Source of the DNA: Lingula anatina
Lineage: Eukaryota > Brachiopoda > Lingulata > Lingulida > Lingulidae
Reading direction: 5' to 3'
DNA: 64,000 nt
Assembly: GCF_001039355.2 (NCBI RefSeq)
Contig: NW_019775846.1
Span: 186,001 to 250,000 of the forward strand
The position numbers and the translations under genes are program-made. Below, piece after piece: positions 1-12,160 of this stretch (position 1 is the first letter of the stretch; each line of letters starts with the position of its first letter). The notes beneath the pieces are model-generated. The model did no database searches. It saw only the letters and a program-made list of their open reading frames with translations, and was not told the origin of the DNA.

Positions 1-813
1 ATGTTTTTAAAAATCTTAATAGATAAACACAGGGAAACTTCAGGAAGAAATACTGGTCTTTTGCTAGTCCTTCAGACCAGCAGGTCAAAATATCTACCAG
101 CCATCATGAAACTCTACTGATCCAATTTTTTACAGAGTTTCTATTAGTATCCATATTATATATATCTTTATTTCAATATCTATATTTAGACAAATTCAGC
201 TTTTTAGCATGTATAATTCTTTTTTGGATTTCTGAAAATTAAAGTCATATTATATGACCTACACACACACAAACACTCTTATACTTCGATATTCAATGAT
301 GCTGTAAAGTTATATGCATATTCATATATACACAGATAACTAACTATGAATTGCTCTAGAATACCAGAAATAAAACACCAGGAAAATCTGTTTTTAATTA
401 GTATATTGAAATCCACTGCACGGAATGACTTTTTACAGTTAAAACTATTAAACTTCGGAAAAGCAAATGCCAATGTTGCCTTTATTCATTTACTTAGTTT
501 TCTTTGTACAGAAACAGCATATATTATACAGTCCTACTTGTTGAGCATATTTTTATGGTTCTCACATGTAAAAATTCCAAAGTTCCAAATTAATAAAGGT
601 TGCAGATTCATGCCATCTGCAATTGTCATCATGAGAATCTGAAATAAATATGTTGAACAGTTCCATCTTCCTCAATAAATCATTCTTTTCCTTCTCTTCT
701 GCTACATCTCCCATTTCTTCTGGAAGACTGACCTGCATCTTAACATGAGCCATGCATGCTGAAGAGGCATGAACAATGACTTAACTGTCCAGTCTATACT
801 GATGATATGTAGT

Positions 814-915
814 AAATAATGCACTGTCCACGAGCCCGATATCACGATAGCATGCCGAGCGCCAGCGAGGCGTGCTATCGTGTATATCGGGCGAGGGGGT
901 AACAGTGCGTTATTT
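814..915. repeat. Foldback (MITE-like) hairpin
   Basis: An imperfect inverted repeat. The outer arms 814-827 and 902-915 pair with one mismatch. The inner arms, GCCCGATATCACGATAGC and its near reverse complement, flank a GC-rich loop around 855-868. A second short inverted repeat follows at 983-1010, with 10-bp arms TGATATCACC/GGTGATATCA. This GC-rich block sits in AT-rich DNA downstream of the last visible CEP78 exon, and no open frame in it resembles a protein. It is probably a non-autonomous DNA element. No target-site duplication was established. Apart from these hairpins I see nothing convincing in 1-1890. Confidence 0.5.
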
Positions 916-1890
916 GTCATACATACAAAGGGAAATCGTGCGTGTTCCCCACCCAAACCCCCTAACTTTGAATAGAACACGCTGATATCACCGCGCATGG
1001 GGTGATATCAAAAAATGGACTTTCCCCGCATTTACTGCCTAATTGCGGTCACCGTCCAATCATCTTCGTTTGCGTTAGTGGTTTTCTGAGTAGTTGGCTG
1101 ATTTCCTGCCCATCTTCCGCACGTGGCAGTCACTCTGTCTCATTCATTGTATCGGTCCCTGCAATCCTTTTGTTTTGATATCAGCCCCGTGGTATGTATG
1201 TATAAAAAGCATACCTTCCACCGATCTTCAAATTTTCCATTAGCCCTTATCTTTTTATAAGCCTTAACATTTTAGGTCTTGATTTTTCTTGTGAAGGTAC
1301 CAGTCCAGTGCGTTTCTCCTGCCACACCAAACACCGAAACAATGCTTTACTATATAGACCACAAGTCTGATTCAAAACCTAACTGTGATTGGCTCTAAGA
1401 AACCAATGACAGCACACATAATATGGAAATGGGAAATTCCCCCCAAAAACGTGGATGCATATATTGAAAAGTAAAGAGAAATACCAATTTAACTTGACAT
1501 GTGTTTTGGTCTTTCAAATCAGTTAGTAACTGTCTTATCATAGGTTGAGTGAGTAGTTTAAGATCATTGGTCTTTTTTTAGTTCTCTGAACCGACAGTTG
1601 TGGACCTCTACCAGTTCATCAGTTTTTCCATCAGTCATAGTGGGTGGGAATGACATTTTAAACAATTCCATGTCTAATTCTTGACCAAAAAGTGAACATC
1701 TAAATAATCTTTTAGAAGATTAATTCACTTTGTTCGTAAATACTCATCCTGACTGGATAAAAATCCGTCAGAGAAGAAGGTAAACTTCAAAAATAAACAC
1801 TGTTTTTATTGAAAAGGCTTAAATATATATTCACTAAGATCTAAAGATAATTGAAATTAAATTATACACTTATCACAAACAATTTATTAC

Positions 1891-3783
1891 CCTGACTATC
1901 TTTGCCAACATGTCTGCTCCTTTGGAGGTTATGCCACACCCTGTGAAGTTGACAGAGGCAATGTTTCCACTGTTCTTGATGGCCTTACACAGGACTAAAC
2001 AATTGTAAATAAGAAAGTATTCATAATCAAACTGACAGACAGCATTTTCAACTTAAAATAACTTCATCAGTTAAGGCAGCTTTGCTGTAAATGATATAAC
2101 ACAGGTATATATATATATATATTTGAAAGTGTTTTCAACAATAATTCTAAAATTAAAAATAATCAGTAAACTTTTAACTTAAATGTATCAAATATTATCT
2201 GATTGGTTTCAAAATATTATGCACAGGATTTCATCCATCAAATGTCTTACTTTCCAAACCAGCATCTCCTATAGGGCAGTATTCAAGTGACAGGTGATTC
2301 AAAGTCCTGTTCTTTAGTATACCCTGGAGAAGATAAAAATCTGTTTAAATATAAAACAATATTAATTTTATGCTATTTTACATGTGTTGGAAATGTATGA
2401 AATACTGTCTGTGACATTTCAATATTAAATCCTATGATTATGACAAAATCATTAGCATTTAATCATGCAATGGCTTACTTTAAACTTAAATTTTTGAACA
2501 AATCGCTCTTATACAGTTGGAGATTATTGTACAGAAAACCACATGCTGAATTAATTATTATTCAATCCACTGAAGCAGTCACATTCATTTCAGCAAAGAG
2601 AATTGGGCAGTCCCTGCACTTTATATCTAGTCTCTTTGATATAAACAGTTTCCACTCAACTGCTGCATTACTAACAATACAAAATCAGGTTTCTTTACTA
2701 GTCAAGATGACTATGAAAAAAATTATACGAAAAGAAACACTTGTCAAATGGGTCTATCAAAGGACTCAGCAATATATACGATATGCACTTTATTAGCAAC
2801 CTGAAAAAGGCCATACCTTAGCCAGCACAGTGAGGTCCCTCTCTCTCAGAGGTAATCCCTGCAGCTCGAGGCAGGTCAGTGATGGAGTGACAGTCAGACA
2901 TTCCCGAAGTGACCTACACAGTCGGTATGTGATCTCCTTGGAGCGGATGGCAGGTGTCTTTCTTTTAAGTACCTGTGATCTGGGATCTGATAAAATAAAG
3001 GATTAGAAAGCATCCTACAAATATCCATCTTTCTATATATGTCTGTGTCTCTATCTGTATTTGATTAAGTTGGGTGTTTTATATGCATTCTTATTTCCCT
3101 GAAAAGCCTTCATCATTTTTGTTTTCTATGATTATGTCATTGCCTTTAAATGGCATCAGGTGGACAAAATGAAGAGAGACATACCTAATATTAAGCATAC
3201 CAATATGGCATTTAACTTAAAAACTTTTAACTGAAATAAGAAGTTGTCTCATAGTACTCCTTTAACTTTTACAATTACATAAGCAAATAAAATATTATAT
3301 AAAATGTGCCTAAAATGATTTTAACAAATCTGACACTGAAGTCAAACAACTCTATTAAACATAACTTACCAGTTTTATCTGCAACCTGTCTGTAATAACT
3401 TCTGAAAGCTATAAACTCTAAGGTTTTGTTGATCCTCAATGTGTTTAAGAGGGGAACCCAGTCATTGGCCCTGCAAAAGGGTACATTGTGTAAAATTTCT
3501 TTTAATAAATAAGAGCACCAAAAATGCATAATACATATTGGCTGTATGTAAACTTACTGACCAGGCCTTGAAGGTAATAAGATGGATTTTAAATTGTTGA
3601 GTGTCATAGAGTCTACCTGACTCTGTCTCCACTGACATCCAGAACCCCATCACTCAGGTGTGCCTTCACAGCTGGCAGTGGCACAGAATCCTGTAGTGCA
3701 CATAGATAGTTATAGTGTGCCTCAAAGTCATAGGCTCCTCTCTGCCTAACCTTCACACTCTCTATCATGTTAGCACTCTGCAT
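1891..3783 (-). CDS. CEP78: CEP78, centrosomal protein of 78 kDa (5' part, partial)
   Basis: Five coding exons on the minus strand: 3783-3617, 3470-3370, 2986-2817, 2323-2251 and 1994-1891. All junctions are GT-AG and in phase, giving about 205 residues. The N-terminus (MIESVKVR, then [20 protein letters not shown]) matches my recollection of vertebrate CEP78 closely. It is followed by [13 protein letters not shown] and then leucine-rich-repeat strands ([56 protein letters not shown]). In vertebrates CEP78 is a centriolar/basal-body protein needed for cilium length and photoreceptor function. The ATG at 3783 is in frame, but the family start corresponds to the second ATG at 3768. The remaining leucine-rich repeats and the C-terminal coiled coil are not visible in 1-1890 and presumably lie to the left of the window. 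A noncoding first exon may lie near 5121-5330, where the minus strand reads CTCAAG|GTGAGAGC. Confidence 0.9.
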
Positions 3784-5120
3784 ATCTGGAATAAAAATAA
3801 AAGTTCAATTGTGTTATGCCATAACTGAAAGTGAAAAAAATTGACCAGGCAATCATTCCTCTGAATAAATCTAGAATCTAACTACCTCAGGTTTTCAAGT
3901 CTTTTAACAGGCTTTGGGAGGTAGGTGATCACAACCCAAATGGTTTACAATTAAAACTTATGGTAGCTTAATGGAGATCATCCTACCTGTCAAGGTTCAT
4001 TATTAGAACCTTGCGACTTCCTATCCAGATTATATCTTGAATCTTTTATTTACTTTATACCTGATTTTATCCTTATTCTCTTTTCAATCATCACACCTGA
4101 TAATTCTAGAGCTGTGTTTAATGAAATAATATTTAGTTATTCAAAAATGAATTGACCCCATGGGTGCAGAATTTGTATTTAAGAGAGATTGAGTTGAAAT
4201 TGTAGAGGATACATGGATAGATAGAGTGAGAGACTCTGAGAGAGAAATAAAGAGCCTCTGAGAACTTCAGACTCTTGCTGAACATTGTTATTTTCCCCTC
4301 TCCCATGCATCAGTAATATTTTTATTTAGAACCTGGGTAAGGAGTAACAAGAAAGAGATTTACATGTACATTCAATATTTTGTACCATTTCCAATTGACA
4401 GAGTTCTTAACTATTCATGATTCACATATATCACCTGTTACTTCAGAAGAAAATATCAACTTCATGTACTTTTATCTGAGGGGTTTATCTGGATTACAAA
4501 AGATTGGTACTACCTAGCTTTGCACTTGGACATAGTCCAAGCTTTGCAGGATATTAGATTCAAATTGTTACTTTGGAATATTTTCAAATGTGTCTTGTGT
4601 ACTCCTTTAAGTGAAAGGTGAACATGACGGACTGAAAATAGCAAAACTTGGAATCTTAACAGTCACTTAAAATTAATGCCCACACACACCCCGCCTGTTC
4701 ATGCAAATCATGGGTATATGTAGTTTAAAGTTTGCAAGTCAAACAGTGATTTGCTATTAAAATACATATTTTTTTTCTCATTCCTTTTGGATAGAAAATC
4801 CTGTAAAATCTCTTTCTTGTTACTCCTTACCCAGGTTCTGAATAAAATTAATTATCACTGATGCATAGGATATAAAAGACTTTTAGAGAGTATGAAACAA
4901 AAAAATTGTGTCGAAGTAATACTCAGTTTAAAGTTTAAAGTTCGAGCCAACGAGCCTACCACACTGATGGATTGATGACAGTGATGCAGTCTTGTTTAGG
5001 AAAGCTTGCAAAATATGACAGCGGAAGACACTTAGACTTTGATAGTTCCATCGTGACTAACGCTGCCAAAAACTATATGCAAATATCATGTTTATATGTT
5101 TGTCATCCTGTGCTCTCACC

Positions 5121-5399
5121 TTGAGATATGAAGCCATCAATCTTATATTATCACCTGAATAAATTGTAAATAAACAAAGGAAGCGTGCTTCGAAATGACC
5201 GGTTGACTCTTCCCACAATGCCGTACCGGAAGTGGTGTCGTGACGCACTTTTCCGGCGTGTTTAGCACATTCTGGAAAATTATTGTTAAAACCCCCAGCG
5301 TCCAGAACAACCATTGAACATTTCAGTGTCTTGCGTTAGACTGTTTCATTAACAAGAACGACAACGATTTAACTACCAAAGAGACTGATCGCAACTTTG
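5121..5399. promoter_or_regulatory. Probable divergent promoter and 5' UTR exons for CEP78 and DNAJA
   Basis: CEP78 (minus) and the DnaJ gene (plus) point away from each other across this short, relatively GC-rich interval. It carries an ETS-type site, CCGGAAGT, at 5226-5233, typical of housekeeping bidirectional promoters. It also has one TTCnnGAA pair, TTCTGGAA, at 5270-5277, which is the core of a heat-shock element and would suit a DnaJ gene. A splice donor GTAAGC begins at 5400, so a noncoding DnaJ exon likely ends at 5399. Transcription start sites are not visible. The role of each motif is inferred. Confidence 0.5.
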
Positions 5400-5721
5400 G
5401 TAAGCATTATCACTTATTTCACCGTCCTATCTAAATTAGACGATAATTTTTTATTTTGCCAGTCACACTCTTATCAAGCGTGGTGCTGGTAGTTAGTGAT
5501 TGTTTTGTGGCGCATAGTAACACAAAGAATATATTTTATATATAGTATTTTTTTGTATTTTCTTGAAAAATGAGTAAGATTCGATATTCATGTACATGTA
5601 CCTTTCTGTGATAATGAAAATTATCAGGTGGAATATTATAATGATCCAACGAATCTAATACAAAATTGAATTGGAATTTTTATGGGTTCTGTCTTCCAGT
5701 CAGTACATACAGACTATCACA

Positions 5722-8696
5722 ATGGTGAAGGAGACCAAGTATTATGATTTGCTAGGTGTCAAGCCCGATGCCTCAGATGCGGAGCTGAAGAAGGCCTACA
5801 GAAAATTAGCACTTAAATATCATCCTGATAAAAATCCAAATGAGGGAGAGAAGGTAGGTTCTGTTAAGATTATTGTATGATGGATTGTCATGTTATCTAC
5901 ATATTAATTTTTACTCTATTTCTCTTTTGTGTGTTTAAGTAGAGGCTTGTCACTCTGAAGTGTTTAAATTCTTCATTTAAGTTTAACAAATTTATTCATT
6001 TTGTCGTTGATATTGCTTTTACTTTCTTTTTCTGAAGGAAACTTAGAATGAATAAGTTTCAAATAATAATGAAAGTAAATGTGTTGTAAAACTTTCAAGA
6101 TTAGTTTGGATTCTAACCATATAAAGGATTCAAATATTTGCTGTATCATTCTGGCAGATTTACCCACATGTATCATTCCCTCTGTACAGACACTCACTAC
6201 TGTATGTATGAACATGTATATATTCTGTCCTTATCTTCTTTATCTCAGTTCACCATATATCCATACTCATAACTTTCAAACCATTTGTTGTTTTACTTAA
6301 AAGTTTTGTATGGTAAAAGACAGCTCAAGTTTTAAAAAATCAGCAGTAGCAGATTATTTCATTAGTACTAAGAGTTGAAATTTGTACTAGTATTTAGAAT
6401 TTTACATTTCTGTTAAGCCGGTGGGTTTATTTGTGCTCAAAAGTGTCTTTACTAACATAGTCTTTTCAGATAGGCCCTACTCTCGCATTGAAGATAAATT
6501 TATTATTCCTGTCATTTCTGAACTATGTCTTGATCTGTCTTATTTGGACTCCCTTTTAAATGTTCTAATAATGATTAGTATGTATTTATAGTATTTGCCA
6601 GCCATATATTTCAGTGCAAATTTTCTTATAGTTCAAGCAAATTTCTCAAGCCTATGAGGTGTTGGCAGATCCAAAGAAACGAGAAATTTATGACAAAGGT
6701 GGTGAGGAGGGCATTAAGACAGGAGGAGCAGGTGAATTCCACAACCCTATGGACATATTTGACATGTTGTTTGGTGGGGGAGGAAGAAGACGAGGCCCTA
6801 ACAAAGGAAAAGATGTTGTACATCAGCTGTCCGTCAGTCTAGAAGATCTTTATAATGGAGCCACAAGGAAGTTAGCATTACAGAAGAATGTTATTTGTAA
6901 TAAATGTGAAGGTAGGGTTCTTGATTTAATTGAAGAAATTGACTTAGTAGTATTTACATTTTCATGTGATTTTTATTTCCTGATGATTTTATTAATTTTT
7001 TTGTTTATGTGGAGGTGGCATGTTAATGTAGAATAGTGCCAATTCTTTGGACTGATCTGGAAAGCAAAAAATACAAGTACTTGCACAGTTGAAATAAAAA
7101 TATAAAAATATAAATTGGAGTACAGAAATATGGTGCACCAAAAAGTCCATACAAAGTAACAGTATTTATACATTTCTAAGGTCGAGGTGGCAAGAAAGGA
7201 GCTGTAGAACAATGTACAACATGTAAAGGAACAGGCATGCAAGTGCATGTGCAGAGATTAGGCATAGGAATGGTACAGCAGATACAGACTGTTTGCCAGA
7301 ACTGCAGGGGACAGGGAGAGAAGATTAATGCTAAAGATCTGTGTAAACAGTGCTCGGGGAAGAAAGTGGTTAGGGAAAGGAAAATTCTGGAGGTTCATAT
7401 AGACAAAGGTAGGCACTTGGGATTTATTATCTAGTTTCTTGTATACAAAAAATAGTAGGAAGAAGATTATTGTATAAACTCTTCCAGTTAACATTTTGTT
7501 AAGATGGTATACCATTTCCCAAGGGACAGAAAATAATTTGTCTGATTTATATACTAGTGGAATAAAAACTTCTTAAAGTTTCTATATATAATTATATAAA
7601 ATTAAAGACCCTGGATTTTCCAGAACATAATAAAGAAGCTTGGCAGAATTGCATACTTTCATAACCACTGTTATACAATTACTATTTTAAATTGTGAAAT
7701 TTGTGTACATCAAAAAAAAAAAAAACATTTTAGTCTGATCTTCATATTTTACTAGTTGACCAAAAAGCACAATTTGGTGGCCTGAATTTTGAGCTTACAA
7801 TTGTCAGGTATGAAAGATGGGCAGCAAGTACGCTTTACTGGAGAGGGAGACCAGGAGCCCGGACTGGAACCTGGGGACATTATTATTATACTGGAGCAAA
7901 AAGACCATCCAAAATTTAAAAGGCAAAGCCATGACTTGATAATGAACATGGATTTAGAACTGGTGGAGGCTTTATGTGGTTTCAAGAAATCAATAGAGAC
8001 TTTGGATAAGAGGATACTTGTCATTAGTTCTTTGCCAGGTATGGAGGAATGAGGGGGGTCATTGGTGATTATAAACACCTTGCCTCTGTTCTCTCTCTCT
8101 CTCTTTTTTTAATGTTCTATGTTTATGGATAAAAATATCGTTTTAGCAGAACCTTTTTGCAAATAACTAAGGGACTTGCACTTTTGTAACAAATTAAACT
8201 TATCACTTTGGAATTACTCATTTTCATACAGACTATCTTTGAAATTGCAAATTGCTTCAAAGAAATTTTACGAAACTGATTATGGAAATTAACACTACTT
8301 GGTACATGGAGAGCAACTTGACGTGAAAAGTTAAACTGCTAAAGATATATTTATTTTGCAGGTGAAGTAGTGAAACCTGGGGACTTGAAATGCATACCGA
8401 ACGAAGGCATGCCCGCACATAGAAATCCATTTGAAAAGGGACTTTTGATAATAAAATTCGATGTTAAATTCCCAAAGCCAGGCATCATTCCTCATGAGAA
8501 ACTTCAGAAGGTGGAACATCTTCTGCCTCCTCGAGAGGAGGTGATAATACCAGACCATGCTGAGGAGTGTGATTTGGTTGAGTTTGATCCACATCTGCAT
8601 GGTAGTGCCCACCACAGTAGAGGAGAGGCTTATGATTCTGATGATGAAGACGCACATCATGGACATGGACCAGGAGTACAGTGTGCTAGTCATTGA
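5722..8696 (+). CDS. DNAJA1: DnaJ homolog subfamily A (type I Hsp40), DNAJA1-like
   Basis: Five coding exons: 5722-5853, 6632-6911, 7181-7408, 7808-8038 and 8362-8696, all in phase, giving 401 residues (human DNAJA1 has 397). The J-domain fills the N-terminus with HPD at residues 34-36. A Gly-rich linker follows (FGGGGRRRG). The zinc-binding module has the four type I cysteine motifs CNKCEGRG (from residue 133), [16 protein letters not shown] and CKQCSGKK. The C-terminal substrate-binding domains contain [13 protein letters not shown] and VEALCGF. The protein ends in a CaaX-like box (CASH), which suggests farnesylation as in the family. It acts as an Hsp70 co-chaperone that stimulates ATP hydrolysis and delivers clients in the cytosol. 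The coding start lies in exon 2, 22 nt after its acceptor (exon begins at 5700). A possible heat-shock motif lies upstream. A4 versus A1 orthology was not resolved. Confidence 0.97.
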
Positions 8697-8783
8697 TGAG
8701 ATGTTGAATTTCCAGCTATGAGTAATAATATTAATATGAATATGAAAGTGTGTGGTGGCATGACAAAGTAAGTTTTTAACCTG

Positions 8784-8789
8784 AATAAA
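8784..8789 (+). terminator. Poly(A) signal AATAAA of the DnaJ gene
   Basis: Canonical AATAAA 88 nt after the DnaJ stop codon. A second AATAAA occurs near 10013, so a longer 3' UTR crossing the (AT)n tract cannot be excluded. Confidence 0.5.
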
Positions 8790-9302
8790 AGCATGCACTG
8801 TACCTAACAGGGAAATTTAACACACCAGTATGTAAGTTTATTGTATAACCAAAGCAAGAAAAGATCACAGTGAGTGCAGATGTACACAGGTGAAAGTCGT
8901 ATTGGATTAGTAGTTGTTCATTATATTCAGTAAAAGGTCATCTTGGTCTAGTTTTTCCAGTGACTTCAATATCTGTTCTTGTACACTTTATCAACAATAA
9001 TTCTTCAAAGAATAATTTTATTGTGTGTGTCTTTCAACATTTTAATTAAGTTCATTAGTCAGGACTGTGAAATCTAACTGAAAATTCAAGCTTTTGGTAG
9101 TATGAATAATTAGTTGCTCTACCTTTTAAAGTTGCAAACTGTTTAGGGTTGTCCTAGTTGCAATACAAAACTTGCATCAGATTCTCATATACCACTGCAT
9201 TGCTGTTAGGGTTATTAATTATGGAAAGAAAGTACAAGAGGTCTATTTTGAATTTCAGTCATGTTTTTACTCATTCAGTAAGTTGTATATTGACAAAGAT
9301 TT

Positions 9303-9375
<73 letters not shown>

Positions 9376-12160
9376 CTCCAGTGGAAATAGTTGTATGTTA
9401 TTGTGGATTTTCCAGCTTATGACCATTCAGGTGTTTGAACATGTATCTGGACTTTAAGGTCAGTTCATTGTGAGTGGAATTGACATTGATTTGAAAATAA
9501 GATACATTTTTAAACATCTAGGGTAGAAATATGAATATATATATTTAAATCTAATAAATGTGCAGTTGTGAAGATGTCTAAATGATTTATGATCATTGTT
9601 AATAAGAACTGGCCTTACCATAAAATGGTATATTCCACTGAACAAACTGTAATTTATGTATATTTGGTAAGATATAAAAAGCATGAAAGATGCCATTTTC
9701 TCATTATTTGGGTACTTGTGCAGTATACCCCCCAAAATTGCAAGTCTCTCGGATGGAAATTTTTGCTAAATGATTTTTTAAATGTTTTATCAACCACTTC
9801 AAACCCATTCAAACATAATGATGGCAAAGGTCATTTCAGGATTGAACAAAGAGAGTTGATAAATTGCAAAAGTAATTTATATGAATAGCAGAGACATCAA
9901 TCGGTCACCGCATAACTGAATATAAAAAAGTTGAAAATCAAATGCATGTGTATGTTTTGGGGGACATACAGTATAAGGATCAATGTTTGATGTCTTGTTT
10001 ATGTATGAGATTAATAAAATATTATTCCAAATTGTGTGGCTTTTTTTATGCACCTGCATTACTATACAACATCTACCATTGAAAAATGTCCAAACTGATT
10101 TCCCAAAATTCAAATTATAAAAGGGTGATTTTTGTCCAAATAAAATGTGAAAAAATAATTGATTATAACAAAAATAGATTATTACAAAAAACATTTTTAG
10201 ACAAAATAATAAAATAAATGTCAGAATGGATTCATAAACCATTGGTAAGTTTGGTAAAATCGTTTACCCTAAGAATTTCCTTTTTTACCAAAATGAACAG
10301 TTTTTATCCCTTAAACTGTTGGACAAGTAACGAACTGCTTAGTTGGCTGACCAAATTTGGTCAGCCAAATCGCCTGGTGACACATGAACCTGGTAATAAA
10401 TGAATGTATATACAGACATTTTTAAAAATGAGGTGAATCAATGACTAAAATTATTATTTTGGCTTTTTAGAAATTAATTACTTCAAAAAATACTTGAAGC
10501 TTGTAATTGCTGTTTTTCCATCTGAGTAAAAATAATCAAACCAAAATGAATTACTTTGTCAACTGCTCAGTTCAGTAATAATTGGGTATATAGTGTGTGT
10601 TTTTCCAATATTATTCCCGTTTTAACAAAATGCTCTAGAAAATTGGATAATGCCACGTGGGTGATATAAATTGAATGATATAGGAGAAGAAATACCAAAA
10701 TCTTGTAACAAAATCACGGGGGTGAAATGATGTTAATAATGAGGGAAGAAATTATGAGAGACTGAGCAGACTAAAAAAAGTTATATTTAAATATACTTTC
10801 TGAAATTCTGAGAAAATAGTCCAATAATAGGGTTTTAAAAAACTTAATTTACGTACAATACGACTGGATGACTAATTTAGACTGTGTTAGTTGCGCCACT
10901 AAAAGTCACTGGCGACAACCCTGCTTGTATTGGCACAAAATTTATGTTAATTTTGTTATAAAGTACAGTTCTTCAGTACAAACTATTATAAATATCATAA
11001 CCTGATGCCCTATACTGCCATGTATAATCTTTCTAACCATTAATTGCAATTGCTTTCGTCGGCCGATTTTTGTAGTGCCCAATGAACTGTAAAATCTGTA
11101 CACGTTTAGCACTGTGTTTGGCTATCTGGATAACTAAAACCCCACCTGTAAACCATCCATTAAAAGGGATGTCAGTGTCACAAAATAGTTTCCATGAAGC
11201 GCCATTTTCGTTTAAACGTAAAAACATTAACTACGATTTAATTGATTTTAATGTTAAAATACAGATATAATTAATATAATAAAACGAAATACTTTGACCA
11301 AATCTAGTGGTTCCATCGTTCTCAAGCTTTAGTTCTCAAAGAGGCGCTATTTCACATTGACTCTTGTATTCTTTTAAGATTGACCTTTAAAGTTACCTTA
11401 ATCATTTCCATTTGCTTTATGAAAATATGCATAAGGCCAAAAGACAAAATTATACAGAAAAACGCAAATAAGTAACGCCGTAGAAGTAAAAAACGAATGT
11501 CTCATTTGTACTTAGATGTAATGAGTGATATGAGATCATCCTTCGATACAATTTTCTGGAAAACGGAAGCCATGGAATCAGCATGGTTACTGACAGCAAA
11601 TAACCCAAGCTTGTGTCTCCAAGGCAACAACAGGTGAGGTTGGTTTGACAGTGACAACTATTATTCAATGCGGCACAAATAATATGTCACAAATCACGAC
11701 ATAGGCATAATCTATGTAGATTATTAGCTTGACGAAGAGATACTTGTCTCCACAGCGTTTGCCGTAGCTGTAGCATAACCCGATTAACCGAAAGGATCTC
11801 TTAAAAGATGACAGGAAATGAAATGAAAAAGCTCGACGACTATTTTCAACGACATACAAAATCGATGACAGTGAAAGCGGCAACAGGTGAAATTCTCTGT
11901 ATTATCAAACCGTCGCCATATTCACTGCGGTGACAGCCACTGCGTTCAGTGACATTTCAAGTGAGTCGGCCCACGTTTTGAGCAATGCCTTGGTCCTTGA
12001 GCCTTTTTGTAGCATGATTTTGACACTGCGTTCACATATGAAAACCACAAAGGATAGAAATGAATAGATGGTATAAATTGTCTGCGAAATAACCATTACT
12101 CTACGATTAATGTGTCTCTACCGTTCAACACAAATCTATACTAATTAATTAGTTGTAGGT
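8790..12160. other. Gene-free interval between DnaJ and the filamin-like gene
   Basis: AT-rich DNA with no reading frame that I recognise or can splice into a gene. It holds the microsatellite listed separately and a perfect 26-bp palindrome at 10343-10368 (TTGGCTGACCAAA and its complement). The last few hundred bases probably include the promoter and 5' UTR of the filamin-like gene, but I found no convincing core promoter. Confidence 0.5.
9306..9375. repeat. (AT)n followed by (CA)n microsatellite
   Basis: About 55 bp of alternating AT (9306-9360) run directly into (CA)n at 9361-9375. The stretch lies 0.6 kb downstream of the DnaJ stop. The Tyr/Ile-rich open frames across it are artefacts of the repeat. 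Confidence 0.95.

Noticed and set aside
562-753. Minus-strand frame with a Glu/Lys-rich stretch (LPEEMGDVAEEKEKNDLLRK) that could be a late CEP78 exon.
   Set aside because: The leucine-rich-repeat exons that should come first are missing between it and 1891, and it does not match CEP78 coiled-coil sequence as I know it.
5057-5314. An 85-codon minus-strand frame in the divergent promoter region.
   Set aside because: It lies where the CEP78 5' UTR and promoter are expected, does not join in frame to CEP78 and resembles nothing known.
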